From contig CAIIXF020000003.1 of the NCBI GenBank assembly GCA_903813345.2, positions 3,810,109 to 3,874,108 of the forward strand: DNA of 64,000 bases, written 5' to 3'. The DNA comes from Owenia fusiformis (Eukaryota > Annelida > Polychaeta > Sabellida > Oweniidae). The number at the start of each line of letters is the position of its first letter. Position 1 is the first letter of the stretch. The notes beneath the pieces were generated by a model. The model was not told where the DNA came from. It did not search any database and saw only the letters and a list, made by a program, of their open reading frames with translations. Below, piece after piece: positions 47,439 through 59,537 of this stretch. Made by a program: the position numbers and the translations under genes.

Positions 47439-49077
47439 ACACAGCGAAATGGACAAACACATAGATGTCTAATTTAATGGGTCTAATGCTATCAATACAA
47501 GCAAATTGGACATAAAAATACTGTATTTAGCTGACTGAGTTATAATGTATTTGGCTCTTGCGATTTTCTATATAATGTTCTTTATTGCCTCAAATATGTG
47601 GCTTTGAGTCATATTTGGCTATGTTCTGAGTCATAATACTTGACTATGTAAACGAGTCATTTGGAGGTAAAGATTAAAAGGTGGATTGGATCGAGTGGAT
47701 TGGATTCATGTAAAAGGTGGATTGGATTGGCTATCTTCAAAATATGGATTTTCCTTTAAAAAATTCTATTGATCTCCCTTTAGGAAGATTGGTGCTCTCT
47801 TCACTTGCACAGTGTCAAATAATAGATGTAATATTATTTTGCTTGGGTGGGCTAGAAGGATGACCTGGTACCCGCTTTCTGATACACGATCTTATTCATT
47901 CCAAGTGTAATTTGAGACATAAATCATAAGGCAGACTGGTTTGAAGATCCATATCTGTTTTCAATCCAAACTGAACATACCAAAAATGTTTTGTGAACAT
48001 TCACACATTAATTTGAATGACAGGTTTTCTTTTTCTAAAGATCTATGTCTTACAAAAGTTGATTTACAAGGGAAAGCGGTTAAATACTTCAGAGTGTCCC
48101 TGAACTAATTGGAGTATGTATTTGTCATTGCTTTGTTCTGATTTCTCAAAAGGGACCTGTAATACTGTAGAGGGAAATCAACAGAATTTTTTTATAAGAA
48201 ATTCCACATTTTGATGATTCCCAATCCAATCCACCTTTTACATGAATCCAATCCACTCGATCCAATCCACCTTTTAATCTCTACCCATTTGGAAGGACTG
48301 AATATGTGAGCTTGCATCTTGCGTTTTGCAGAAAATGAGAAAACTGTGGGCAGCGAGTGCAATACATGTATATCCTGTATGTCAGTCAAATCGCTGGATT
48401 ACAAAACTGGCAGTCATGAAGAAGGCATGTTAAAAATGAGCATTTGTGATATTTAGACATACATGTATGATCATGATTGATGTACAGTGAAACCTGTCTA
48501 AGTGAACACCTCTCTGGTGAACACCTCTCTCTGGTGAACACCTCTCTCTGATGAACACCTGTCCCTAGTGGACACCCTTCTTCTATAGATATTCTAATGA
48601 CTTCTGTGTAAGATACTCCTATGGCCTACATATATATCATATAGACGCCAACAAATAATATACAAGGAAATTGAACAAAAAACGGGACTGCTCTTTGAAA
48701 AACTAGGGAAAGATATATGTATTTTTTTTTTTAAGGGCAATATACACAGTGTATGTAAAATAAGGTATCACCCACCTAATACCGATAACAGTTCAATTGA
48801 CATACATGTATGGAAGTAAATAAATGAATTAAAAATAAAATGAATTAAAAAAAATGAATATGTCTTTTTGTATGAATAGATCTTTTGCTTGTCATCAAGG
48901 TACAATTAAAATCAGTTAAAAGATAGAATTAAATTTATTTGTTAGTCATGCATAAGGTTCAAATGAAAACAGTGCCTTCTCATTCAAGAAAAAAAAAGAA
49001 TTTCAAAAAACAATAAGAATCTGGAATTTCATTTCCAAAAGAGGAGGAAAGATTTTTCTGTAATCACTACTAATCAG
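47439..49077 (+). other. VPS35 3' UTR and downstream flank
   Basis: No further coding sequence was found. A poly(A) signal candidate AATAAA is at 48,819-48,824; if used, the inverted repeat at 47,664-48,286 lies within the 3' UTR. A fragment of the AGTGAAACCTGTCTAAGTGA repeat with tandem GAACACCTCTCT units lies at 48,486-48,600. Confidence 0.4.
47664..48286. mobile_element. 623-bp inverted repeat just after VPS35
   Basis: Arms of about 100-130 bp: AGATTAAAAGGTGGATTGGA... at 47,671 onward and its complement ending at 48,280. Each arm itself repeats GGTGGATTGGAT. The inner parts of the arms (GGATTTTCCTTTAAAAAATT...) also pair. If transcribed in the VPS35 3' UTR it would form a long hairpin. 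Confidence 0.8.
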
Positions 49078-49208
49078 AACAAGGCATTTAAAATGCAAAA
49101 TATTACCACCCGCCATTTGTTACAGACACAGAACTGAGACGACCACCAACCACAAAAAAGTTGAAGACTTAGGTGTATGTCACCATATTGTGGAGGTGGT
49201 GACATAAA
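49078..49208 (-). mobile_element. Short family E copy, reverse orientation
   Basis: Begins AACAAGGCATTTAAAATGCA and ends with GGAGGTGGTGACATAA, the reverse of the family E ends, with CGCCATTTGTTACAGACAC between. No satellite core. Confidence 0.7.
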
Positions 49209-49950
49209 ACTGGGAGGACAAACATCATATTATGCCAAAATCTAGAATGAAGGAAAAATGATTGAGAAAATTGTAACATGATAATTTCATCCACTGTGAT
49301 TTTTGCCGCAAATAATTTTGGACACTTAACTAATAAATGAAAACAAAGTGTAGCATACAATATAACTTACATGTATTTATTCTTTACCATTTTACATTTA
49401 TACATTTACATTTTATGAACATAAATAAATTATTTGTACATAAATTGAGCATTCATTGCAAACATGAACTTGGGCGCAGCCAGGTATGAGGAAGCAGGGC
49501 GGGGTTCTCGCTAGGAAATTTTTAGACCCCAGATTTTTCATGGTATCGCGACTACTAGTCCCCTACATAGGATCAGAGATATCCTATAAGAATACTTTTC
49601 AAAATACTACTTAAGATTATCTTCCTATTTTAATCACAAAATACATTTCTAAAAGGTTTCCGACTTCCTATTCCTTGTTTGTATCCAGTTTTATGTATTT
49701 CCTCGAGAGTTTTGCTACAAATAATGTGACAAAAATGTAAAATTAGACTCCAGAAAAGCTATTAGACTCTGAAGCAAGAGGGATCTAAAAGCCTAGTAAG
49801 AACCCTGGGAAGGCAAGGCAATAGTCTCAACAAATTTTTACACGAACATTTTAATTCACACAAGTTTTTATTAAAACCATAGGTTCTGGGCTGATATAAA
49901 TACGGCAGCAACAACAGAATCCAGTATTATCTTTTTTATACCATGCCATT
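49209..49950. other. Intergenic region without a supported gene
   Basis: AT-rich. A lone family B end (GGGCGCAGCCAGG) is at about 49,472. No exon recognised. Confidence 0.4.
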
Positions 49951-51435
49951 TTTATTATGTCACCACCAAAAGTGGTGACATATTGTTATGGTCTCCGTTT
50001 TTTTGCGACGGCGTCCGGCGGTTGGTGGTTGGAGGTTGGCGTCCGGCGTCTGTAACAATTTCTTACAACTTCCTATAACTTAACAAATACTGTTTAGATT
50101 GAGTTCAATTTTTTTCTAAATCATCTACATGTTCTCAGAAGTTCAAATCTGACTTTAGATTTGACATTTGACCTTCAATGACCTTCTCAAGGTCAAAAAG
50201 GTCTTTTTTCAACTTGCTTCACATTGACTAAATTTTTTTTCAAAATCATCTACATGTTCTCAGAAATTCAAATCTGACTTTAGATTTGACTTTAGATTTG
50301 ACATTTGACCTTCAAATCTGACTTTAGATTTGACATTTGTCCTTCAATGACCTTCTCAAGGTCAAAAAAGGTCAAAAAGGTCTGTTTTCAACTTGCTTCA
50401 AATTGACTAAAAAAAATTTTTAAAATCATCTAAGTGTTCTCAGAAATTCAAATCTGACTTTAGATTTGACCTAAGATTTTACATTTGACCTTCAATGTCC
50501 TTCTCAAAGTCAAAAAAGGTCAAAAAGGTCTTTTTTCAACTTGCTTCAAATTGACTAATTTTTTTTTCAAAATTATCTACATGTTTTCAGAAATTCAAAT
50601 CTGACTTTAGATTTGACATTTGACCTTCAATGACCTTTTCAATGTCAAAAAAGGTCAAAAAGGTATTTTTTCATCTTGCTTCAAATTGACCAAATCTTTT
50701 TTTCAAAATCATCTACATGTTCTCAGAAATTCAAATATGACTTTAGATTTGACTTTAGATTTGACATTTGACCTTCATTGACCTTCTCAAGGTCAAAAAA
50801 GGTCAAAAAGGTCTTTTTTCAACTTGCTTCAAATTGACTAATTTTTTTTTCAAAATCATCTACATGTTCTCAGAAATTCAAATCTGACTTTAGATTTGAC
50901 ATTTGACCTTTAATGACCTTCTCAAGGTCAAAAAAGGTCAAAAAGGTCTGTTTTCAACTTGCTTCAAATTGACCAAATTTTTTTTTCAAAATCATCTACA
51001 TCTTTTCAGAAGTTCAAATTTGACTTTACAAGTTCTCAGAAGTTCAAATCTGACTTTAGATTTGACCTTTGACCTTCAATGACCTTCTCAAGGTCAAAAA
51101 GGTCTTTTTTCAACTTGCTTCAAATTGACTAATTTTTTTTTCAAAATCATCTACATGTTCTCAGAAGTTCAAATCTGACTTTAGATTTGACATTTGACCT
51201 TCAATGACCTTTTCAAGGTCAAAAAGGTCTTTTTTCAACTTGCTTCAAATTTACTTAATTTTTTTTTCAAAATCATCTACATGTTCTCAGAAGTTCAAAT
51301 CTGACTTTACATTTGACATTTGACCTTCAATGACCTTCTCAATGTCAAAAAAAGTCAAAGAGGTATTTTTTCAACTTGCTTTAAATTGACCAAATTGTTT
51401 TAGGTGGTGACATTTTGTCATGTTAATGCCTTGTT
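49951..51435 (+). mobile_element. 1.5-kb satellite-bearing element (family E, long copy 2)
   Basis: Same left stem-loop (TGTCACCACCAAAAGTGGTG...), GTCCGGCGGTTGGTGGTTGG block, core of about nine to ten units of roughly 134 bp, and GGTGGTGACATTTTGTCATG...GCCTTGTT right end as the 25,287-27,296 copy. The unit number differs between copies. Confidence 0.88.
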
Positions 51436-52590
51436 TTAAAATTATTTCTATCGCCATTAGCCAAGTTTTATGATAGCATTATTCCTCCGTGCCTCTTTCA
51501 CCAATTTTCAAATCCTGGCTGTGCATCTGTATGACGCTTTATTATGTACTCACTGTCCCTTTCCACCATCTAATGCTGCAGTTCTGCCATTTCATGAATT
51601 TGGCTTTGATTGTGAATGTTCCTGAAGAAACACTCAAGTCAAAATGTTAAAACTAAAATGCCAAACTTTAAAATTCCTGACCCAGTAGTGTGTACCAGCA
51701 GAAATAGGCAGAAAGATAATGGAGTCACAAATATTAAACGCAGAGGATGATGAACACAAATTCTTATGAAGTATCATGGCCTTATTCATGGGCTTAACCA
51801 GGAATCAGTCAGGTAAGGCAACTATCTCACCAAAATTTTACAGAAATATATTTTTCAGATATTGTTAAACTGTGAAAACTAAAGTCCTATTGCTCTTATT
51901 TAAATCTATTTAGCCTCGCCTTTTCATTTTTGCCTCGGCTTATTTTAGAACCTGGCTACACCTCTGACTATAAATATATATGGAAGCTTTAGACCTGATG
52001 AGATAGGAAAATACATTAAGCAGGGGTTTCTTTAGCAGCAGGCAACAGGCGATTTTTTCACCGGTTGTTTTCACAAAATCGCCTGTTGTTTTCAGGGATG
52101 TTTCAACTTTTCCATGTTAAATTTATGATTTCCATTGATTTTGCCTGTTGTTTTCATTTATTTAACCGGTTGTGAAAAATTCTAGTGAAACCCCTGTTAA
52201 GGGACATCTATTTTCCAATCTCTTCTTCAATTCAAGAAGACTCTGCAATATGTACTACCAGACTGAACATTTGCTACATGTTTTTGATAAATAATGTTTA
52301 CATGCTATGGGTAAATGCTGGACTAAGCTACAGTTGAGTTTGACTTTCCAGGTACAATTGATTGCTGCAGATAGGGGTACTCTTCAGGCATATTCTTGTC
52401 TGAGACAAATACCCTCATATCCAATTGAACTAATGAGAGCCTACTAATTAATCTGGACATAACTGAAGAATCGCTGTAGATGCACATATCTTATAATCCA
52501 TTCCTTAGTATTTGTAACCACTGAGATATCCACATGGATTTACAGGCAATTTTACGAAATGGTGCTGATTACCGGTGAATCGAGCTAACT
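51436..52590 (-). other. SYS1 downstream flank
   Basis: No gene recognised. It contains a decayed family B-like pair at about 51,787-51,966 (CATGGGCTTAACCAGG and CCTGGCTACACCTCTG) and the family A element at 52,021. The first AATAAA on the minus strand after the SYS1 stop is at 52,162-52,157, inside the family A element. Confidence 0.45.
52021..52196 (+). mobile_element. Family A element, copy 2 (TSD TTAAG)
   Basis: 176 bp with intact ends CAGGGGTTTC and GAAACCCCTG, flanked by TTAAG at 52,016-52,020 and 52,197-52,201. Interior GCAGCAGGCAACAGGCGATT matches the copies at 739 and 57,155. It supplies the nearest AATAAA to the SYS1 stop codon. Confidence 0.9.
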
Positions 52591-54674
52591 CTAAAGATCT
52601 GTTTTCACCCCCAGACTTAGAGGTATGGCTTTCATTTCAGTCCTCATGCAGAGGTACTCTCCGACTACAGTCATAATCGCCACGCATATTAAATTGACTA
52701 GCCACCATGTTAGAGTTTGTGGGAAGGCAAGGTTATAGCACCAACATATTAGAAGATGAAAGAAATGTACTGTTGCAGTGAAGTCCAAACACTGTTTTGT
52801 CCTTTTTACTATATACCATAGTCCCAATGCACTGAAAACAAAAACATCATGTAATCTGGTAATTCAGTAATCTGGTAATTCAGTGATCTGGTAATTTCAG
52901 GTACCATTAATGATATATTTCAATTTTCCAGAAATGATTATTTAATTTTTGCTAAATAATATACTCATTGTATTTCTTATAAAACGTTATGTATTCTGGT
53001 AATTTTTGAACCTATTGTGTTTCAAGCTTAAGGTCAGGGTGCATGATGGGAAATTTTCTGCACTCCTCAATTGAGTCACATGTTATTTTTCAAACAAGAA
53101 TCACTCCTTCCCCACATTGTCTATATCTTCCAGTTTTGCACAAAGAGTGCTCTTATGTGCCTAGAAAAGACTTGTGAGAAGGATGTTTTGATAAAGTGTA
53201 TAAAAAGCAAGAAAATTCAGTGAAAAAATTCAGAAAATTTTCAGAAATTTTTTTCACTGAATTTTCTCGTTTTTTATACAATTCACAAAACAAATCTTCT
53301 CACAAGGCTTTTCTAGGCACATAAGTGCACTCTTTGTGCAAACCTGGAAGATGTAGACAATGTGGAGAAGGAGTTATATTCTTGTTTGAAAAATAACATG
53401 CGACTCAATTGAGGAATGCAGAACATTTCCCAACATGCACCCTGTCCTTAAGTGATATACAATACCTAGATGTTAAGGAATTCTGGGACTAATTAACAGT
53501 AGCGCCTATAGTTTTTAATTAAAAAATTTTCAATAAAAATTGTAATCAAGAAAACACATGTAGAGTTCATTTCACTGCTTCATTTCGTCAGTAGAACGGC
53601 AAAAATAAGAAATTGGGAGACCATTGTGCAATAATATATGGAAAAGTATATTCATAATGTACATGAATGACATTTGTATATCTTGGATTGCTTCTAGTTT
53701 GGCTTATAAAGTGTGTGGCCTCTTATATTTGGATGTTTCTCTGCCATGTTATTTTCAATAAGATTTACATGGCTGAAATTCTTCAAATTACAAGACGGCA
53801 AAGGCTTACTAAAAAATCTGAAATATACAAATGTCATTCATGTACATTATGAATACACTTTTCCATATACTATTGCACAATGGTCTCCCAATTTCTTATT
53901 TTTGCCGTTCTACTGACGAAATGAAGCAGTGAAATGGACTCTAGTAAACAAATACCGTAACTTGTTTTCTCAACCACACTTTTATATGTTGAAGGAAAAT
54001 AGGGAAGATATGTTTCAATGACAAAGAACATTAAATAAATTTTAGATGTTTTTTAGTACAGTGTACCTACCATGTTAATGCATTAAGTGCATAAGCACCT
54101 ACAAGAAGCCTCCCACTCAACCCCTTAAACTGCAGCTCCTGTAAAGGTTTAAAAATGAATTAATAAAATTTCAACATGTATATGTTTACTGGAATTCTTT
54201 TTATCTATCTGTTAATACTATATCTTTCAAAAAACTCAACCACTTAAACTGTGTCCTCCTGAAAAGTTTTAAAAATTCATTAAGATTTTAACATCTATAG
54301 TTTTACTTGGCTTTTCACCTCTCTGGCCATACCATCTCTTCCATTCAGACAATCAGTATTAGTGAAATTAAGGACACATATTTAAGATACAATAAGAATT
54401 GTGGTATTACTGTCGTACACTTGTATTTGATCGGATTTTGACAAAGATTTAATTTGGCAAAATCGTGCACATCTAAGACTTTCACACAATAGAGAACTGC
54501 AATCACCTGGTATTTAAACATCTGATCTAATGATTTATCAGCTCCAGCAATGAAGTCCATGATACAAATCCAAAATCCTAAAAGTCCATAAAAGATGCAC
54601 TGCATTGAGATTATCTGTGACACAATGAGTGTCGGGTCCCATACAAAACTACGAAATTGGCCGCTCAAAGCCAT
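52591..54674 (-). CDS. SYS1: SYS1 homologue, Golgi-localised integral membrane protein (3 exons)
   Basis: SYS1 is a small four-span Golgi membrane protein that recruits the ARFRP1 (Arl3-type) GTPase and so supports tethering at the trans-Golgi. Exons on the minus strand: 54674-54507, 54138-54071 and 52831-52591, joined in phases 0 and 2 with GT-AG junctions (CCAG/GTGATT, TTTACAG/GAG, CATG/GTAGGT, TTTTCAG/TGC). The product has 158 residues; human SYS1 has 156. Family hallmarks are GQFRSFVWDP near the start, SLDQMF at the end of exon 1, GRL...LNALTCALG across exons 2 and 3, QCLDFTATVHFFHL, LTWWLV and GEYLCMRTEMKAIPL near the C-terminus. The start is the first ATG of that frame; an upstream GTG is not needed. 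The gene is divergent to COX4. Intron 2 holds two long palindromic elements. Confidence 0.95.
52855..52905. repeat. Short tandem repeat near the SYS1 exon 3 acceptor
   Basis: About three copies of GTAATCTGGTAATTCA in the plus strand, lying within about 75 bp of the SYS1 exon 3 acceptor on the intron side. Confidence 0.75.
53027..53453. mobile_element. 427-bp near-perfect palindrome in SYS1 intron 2 (family D)
   Basis: Arms of about 205 bp (53,027 onward, starting CTTAAGGTCAGGGTGCATG; the other arm ends CATGCACCCTGTCCTTAAG at 53,453) with almost no spacer. In RNA it would fold into one long hairpin. A decayed copy is at about 32,815-33,175. Non-coding, foldback-like MITE. Confidence 0.85.
53561..53943. 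mobile_element. 383-bp inverted repeat in SYS1 intron 2
   Basis: Arms of about 118 bp (TAGAGTTCATTTCACTGCTT... at 53,561 and its complement ending at 53,943) with a spacer of about 145 bp. It stands about 110 bp from the preceding palindrome. The two overlapping 61-67-codon frames inside are artefacts of the repeat. Confidence 0.85.
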
Positions 54675-55194
54675 CACTTGATAAATGTAGTTTCCGTAAA
54701 ACTAAAAGTGACTGACAGGTCTTGCCCTCAAATCCTCGGGATTGAACTGCTGTTGTTTCGTCAAAACGTAGATCAAATATCTATTGTTGACACGTCAAGA
54801 CTCAACAAATGCGGTGTGTATTTTTCTTGTGTAGCAATTGTTTCTCTTTTGATTTGTGTGATCAAATTTTAAAATGTAACGGTAGGCTAGATCTAAAATC
54901 AAGACTAAAGATGTACTTTCCATGGAAAATGGGAATCAGATTCACAATGACTCATTTTTGATTTTTTCTGTCATTGGATTTGGATGCCACGTTTTTGTTA
55001 TCTTTTTAGTCAGTCTAGAATTGATTTTTAGAAGATTTTCTCTTTGGACGGTAACAACTATATATTCCGCATTGATTTGAGATCATTTATTTTCAATTTC
55101 ATCGATTAAATATTCCATAATCCTTTGTAACATAAATAATCTGTGTATTTTCATATTTTTTCAAATCTCGTTTTTTGACGTCATTTCCTCTTGC

Positions 55195-55255
55195 AAAGAC
55201 GAGACATCGCGAGATCTTACACTCCGCCATTTTGGATCTCGGCAGACAGAAAACG
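55195..55255 (+). promoter_or_regulatory. COX4 core promoter and non-coding first exon
   Basis: TCGCGAGA (55,207-55,214) and GCCATTTTG (55,226-55,234, the reverse of the YY1-type CAAAATGGC) lie just before a plausible donor CG/GTAATG at 55,256. Both motifs are frequent at broad, housekeeping-type start sites, and YY1-type sites are known at the start sites of nuclear oxidative-phosphorylation genes. The exact transcription start is inferred. SYS1 starts about 0.55 kb away on the other strand. Confidence 0.5.
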
Positions 55256-55740
55256 GTAATGTAACTTTTGTTTTTCAAGTATATTACGTTACTGGGACAT
55301 TATCAGATACAAAATTGTTGTCTGTTTGAAACTCTTCAATTCTCACTTCCAAGTCTCTATACTTTCGATGCGCAAGACTTTTGCATTTCTTCAGATTTTC
55401 CTATCAAAGTCGAGGAACATTTTTATTGCCGGTGGGATATTCTTGAAACTCTGTTGTCACGTACTTCACGCAGTTTATCGATTACCTTTTTTAGTACACT
55501 TTAAATGATCAAATTTGTGACATCACATTGTGAAGTTCATATTTTCATTATCAACAGCTATTCTGATGATGATATTGATGATATCTGGCTGCTGGATTGA
55601 CTGAGAGGCATTGCTAAAAAAGTCAAGGTCATTCGGTTTTTTTGAATTCACATCATGTACACATGGTCTTCGTTTTATTGATAATCACATTCTATTATTA
55701 TGCGTAAATGTTGAATCAAGTATCATATTTTCAGACAAAA

Positions 55741-58700
55741 ATGGCTCAAAACTTGGTTCGATTAGCCGCCAAGAGAATCCTCTCCATACCACAGAGATCC
55801 ATTAGCGTGACAGCAATTCGTAAGCAAGATGTGGCCCTGACACAAGAGGAGAGAGACAGAATATACCCAAGAATAGGTAAAGGATAAATAATACTTTCTG
55901 TATATGCGAAAGTTCATTATATATGTGAATGTTCATCAGACATACAAATGCACACCTATTCTTTATCTATCATTAACACTTAAGCACAAGTCAATAAACT
56001 CAGTACAAGTAAAGCTGTATATTTTTGTGTTGTCATTTTATATGAACAGGTTTGTGGTAATTTCTATATAATTTTCTCATTCAGGAGACAGAGATGTTGT
56101 TGGTTATGGATTCAACGGCACTGCCAGTTATATGGACAGAGAAGAAATGCCTTTCCCAGCCATTCGATTTAAAGAAAATACAGATGATGTTTTAGCCCTA
56201 AGAGAACTAGAAAAAGGAGACTGGTCAAACATGACTATAGAAGAAAAAAAAGCATGTAAGTGAAGTTTTCTATTGAATTATAAAAATATCTAATAGATAT
56301 TCAAGGTTTCACAATTAACATTATTTATTCAGGTTACTGTTAATTGAAATATCTGTGGTCATTATGTGATTTACACACAATTTTCTTGAGACCTATCACA
56401 CAATGTTGAATTGTTCATTCATTATACTTCAGCGAACCCTTCCAAATAGACGAGATTCACAATTTATTGTCAAGTTTCAGCTTTTGGTTAGCTGAAAAAT
56501 TCTGACATATTTCAGAGTATCATTCCACGTTTCAACACATACAAAATGAATTGCTTAAATTTTTCATTGCAGTGTACCGCTCCAGCTATAGACAAACATA
56601 TCGCATATTCACAATTTAGTGTCCAGTTTCAGCTTGTCCAGTTTCAGCTTTTGATTAACTGAAAAACTGACATATTTTGAGATTACCATTCTACCTTCCA
56701 ACACACATGAACTCAATCGTTCAATTTCATATTGCAGTGTACCGCTCCAGCTATAGACTAACATTTGCTGAAATGTTTGCACCTACTGGGGAGTGGAAAG
56801 CCGTCTTTGCTGCTTTCATGGTCTGTCTTGGTGTCACTGGATGGATTGTTATCTTCATGAAAAAATTTGGTAAGTCACTGTTTAAAAAAATTTTTTTTAC
56901 TAATTTCTTTGGTCATACTAAAAAAATTTCTTTTCTTTTTATTTGTTAGATCACATCTTATTTCTTTTATCTACGAGATTTCTAATCATTGAAATCTAGA
57001 TACACTGCATTCAGAACAACTACACTATTGTACATACAGTAAAACCTGTTTGGTGTAACACCTTCACAAGTTGAATATTTTGCAGAGTCTTGAGACACAT
57101 TAACTTATGTAAATGAACCTCTATTACTGAACCAGGTGTTTCATTTACACAGGTCAGGGGTCTCATTAGAATTTCTCAAAACAGGCTAAATAAATGAAAA
57201 CAATAGGCAAAATTAATGGAAATCATAGATTTAACATGGAAAAGTTGAAAAGGCCTTAAAAACAACAGGCAATATTGTGAAAACAATAGGTGAAAATCAC
57301 CTGTTGCCTGCTGCTAATTAAACCCCTGCAGGTTTTATTGTTTCATATTCAAAAATGTAAAATAACTGCAATTATTCATATATTTGTTATAAAATGTATA
57401 GATGTTTATTGGTGCTAATGCATAGCTTAGATATAAGGCTCACATTTCTGCTTTGCTTTCCATGTGTTTATGTTTTCAGGGGAAGAGATGAATTAAAATA
57501 TGTCACCTAAAATTGTCATATGTTTGCCCTGTTCTAGTCAATACATGGCCAACACTTAAATCCTTGTCTGTTCCCCCTTCTTAAAATAAGTTGTTCTGTT
57601 TGTGAGAACCTCTCTTCTTCTATTGATTTAGTTGCCAGAGTTTTATTGAAATGAATGATTACAAGAGATACTATTAAAAATTCTACTTATAGACTGAAAA
57701 CACTAGATTTCACTATAAATATCCTGAAAATATTCTTTAGTTCTGTTTCAAAAAAATCCAAGAACTGAATCTGTTATGTTTGACTAATTGGACTTCAATC
57801 AGCATTTCAGTTCTGAGATTTGCACCTTTGTCAAACTTACCTTAACTGTAAATGTATTGGGTAATCCCCTTGTTAGTATTCCTCTTTTTTGTTCATTGCA
57901 TGCTAAATGCCTTGCTTTATAGCAGAACAATGACTGTGGTTGTAAAATACTGATTTGTCAAATATTTTTTATAAAACTGAGTTGACTTATAAGCTTGCTT
58001 TAAATGTTTGCTGCTAGCAAGTGGGGGTTACAAAATCTATCCATGTATACAGACGTTATGGAAAGGTTTAGATTGGAGATATCCTTATGGGAATACCAAA
58101 GAGGAAACAAGAAATACTAGGCCTAGAGATATAAGAGCAGTGATCTCCCCAGGATTTTCCTCTCGTGGGTGCAAAATTCTCATTTTCACAATTCACACTT
58201 TTTTTATTTTCAAGTGGGTGCAAATGGATTTTCAGGTGGGTGGAGTCCTGTTTTTAAAATCTCAGGTGGGTTCTGCGCCCACTTGCTTTAATGCTGGGGA
58301 GATCACTGAAGAGTAAATGATTTTGTCTTGGACCCTGTGTTGTCTGAGTAAGAGATGAGTTAATGTTCCAGTTTTGGCAGTGCTTTTGTGATGCATTGCA
58401 CAAATTGCTTAACAGTGTTGTCCTTGTGACTGTCCTGCACTATGTTATACGTCAGCATAATGGTACAAACTTGGGTAATCCTTTAATCCTCTGTATGCAT
58501 CATAATGGAACAGCCGTGGTATATGCAGCATACTTGTACAACACATGCCTTGCCTGTCCTGCAGTTTGCTGTATGCTCTATAATGATGCAACCTTGGCCT
58601 GGCCTACAATGTGCTATATGAAGCGTAATGCTACAACCTTGGCCTTGCGGTCAATGTGCTATATGCAGCATAATGCTACAACCTTGGCCTGGCGTTCACT

Positions 58701-59537
58701 GTGCTATACTCAGCATAAGGATGCAAAATCATTTAGGGGCAAGGTCAAAATATTAATGTACACCCACATGTAATTACACTTGATGATGGGGCTAAAATTG
58801 ATTAGGCTTTGTCAGCCTAAATTGATTTTAAAATTCTTTGTAATGTAACACTTTTGAGGGGCATAAAGAGAAGGGTCCTATGGAATTAATTATGTATTTG
58901 GACAACATGAAAATTTTGACCTGGTCCCCTATGTTGTTAGGTCATGGTGAAAAGTCCATTGTTTTCAATATATTGACTGGTAATTACCAATCTGAAAGTT
59001 TTATATATTATACTCTTCACAACAAAGCTAAACTGTATAATGTATGGTTCAAGTTCTTTTATTCCCATGAACATTTTCCCTCACAACAGTCTTTAATGAC
59101 ACAACTACATGTAATTTGTGGAATTTTGGGAAATTGTTACCATAGTACAGTGTCTAATCAAATTAGCCCCATATTTTATGAGGAAAAACATGGAAACTTC
59201 CTTGTTTAAAGGGTCTTAAGAGCAAGTGTTTACAACAAAGTTATTATTTTTCTCTCATGTAAAATGTAAAAAATTAAACACAAATTGAATTGTTCCCTGT
59301 ATTAATTTAAGAATCAATTTTTCACCCTGGCCTACATAACATAAATCAACACTAGAGCTCCATTTCTGGTTTGTTTTTGATTTCAATCATTATCCTTTAG
59401 TGTACCCAGAATTCCCACGTACGATTACGAAGGAATGGCAGGACAAAGAATTGCAACGTCGAATCGACCAAAGACAGGGGATTGTCCTCGGTGATTCGTC
59501 TAAGTGGGACTACGAAAATCAACGCTGGAAGAATTGA
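55741..59537 (+). CDS. COX4: Cytochrome c oxidase subunit 4, isoform ending in exon 5a
   Basis: Nuclear-encoded subunit of mitochondrial complex IV, single-span in the inner membrane. Coding exons 55741-55876, 56085-56255, 56738-56869 and 59401-59537 join in phase to give 191 residues. Residues 1-25 or so form a basic, serine-containing mitochondrial presequence (MAQNLVRLAAKRILSIPQRS). YMDREEMPFP, DWSNMTIEEKKALYR and FAEMFAP...EWKAVF match COX4. The membrane helix is about 124-142 and the tail (147-191) is the intermembrane-space domain. The last exon here reads VYPEFPRTITKEW...SKWDYENQRWKN. Its acceptor is TATCCTTTAG at 59,400. A poly(A) candidate AATAAA is at 60,463. Exons 2-4 are shared with the other isoform. 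Confidence 0.93.

Noticed and set aside
58363-58773. 136-codon frame in COX4 intron 4
   Set aside because: Made of degenerate tandem repeats of about 57 bp.
58880-59209. 109-codon frame in COX4 intron 4
   Set aside because: Sense-strand intron sequence without splice context or recognised homology; probably repeat-derived.
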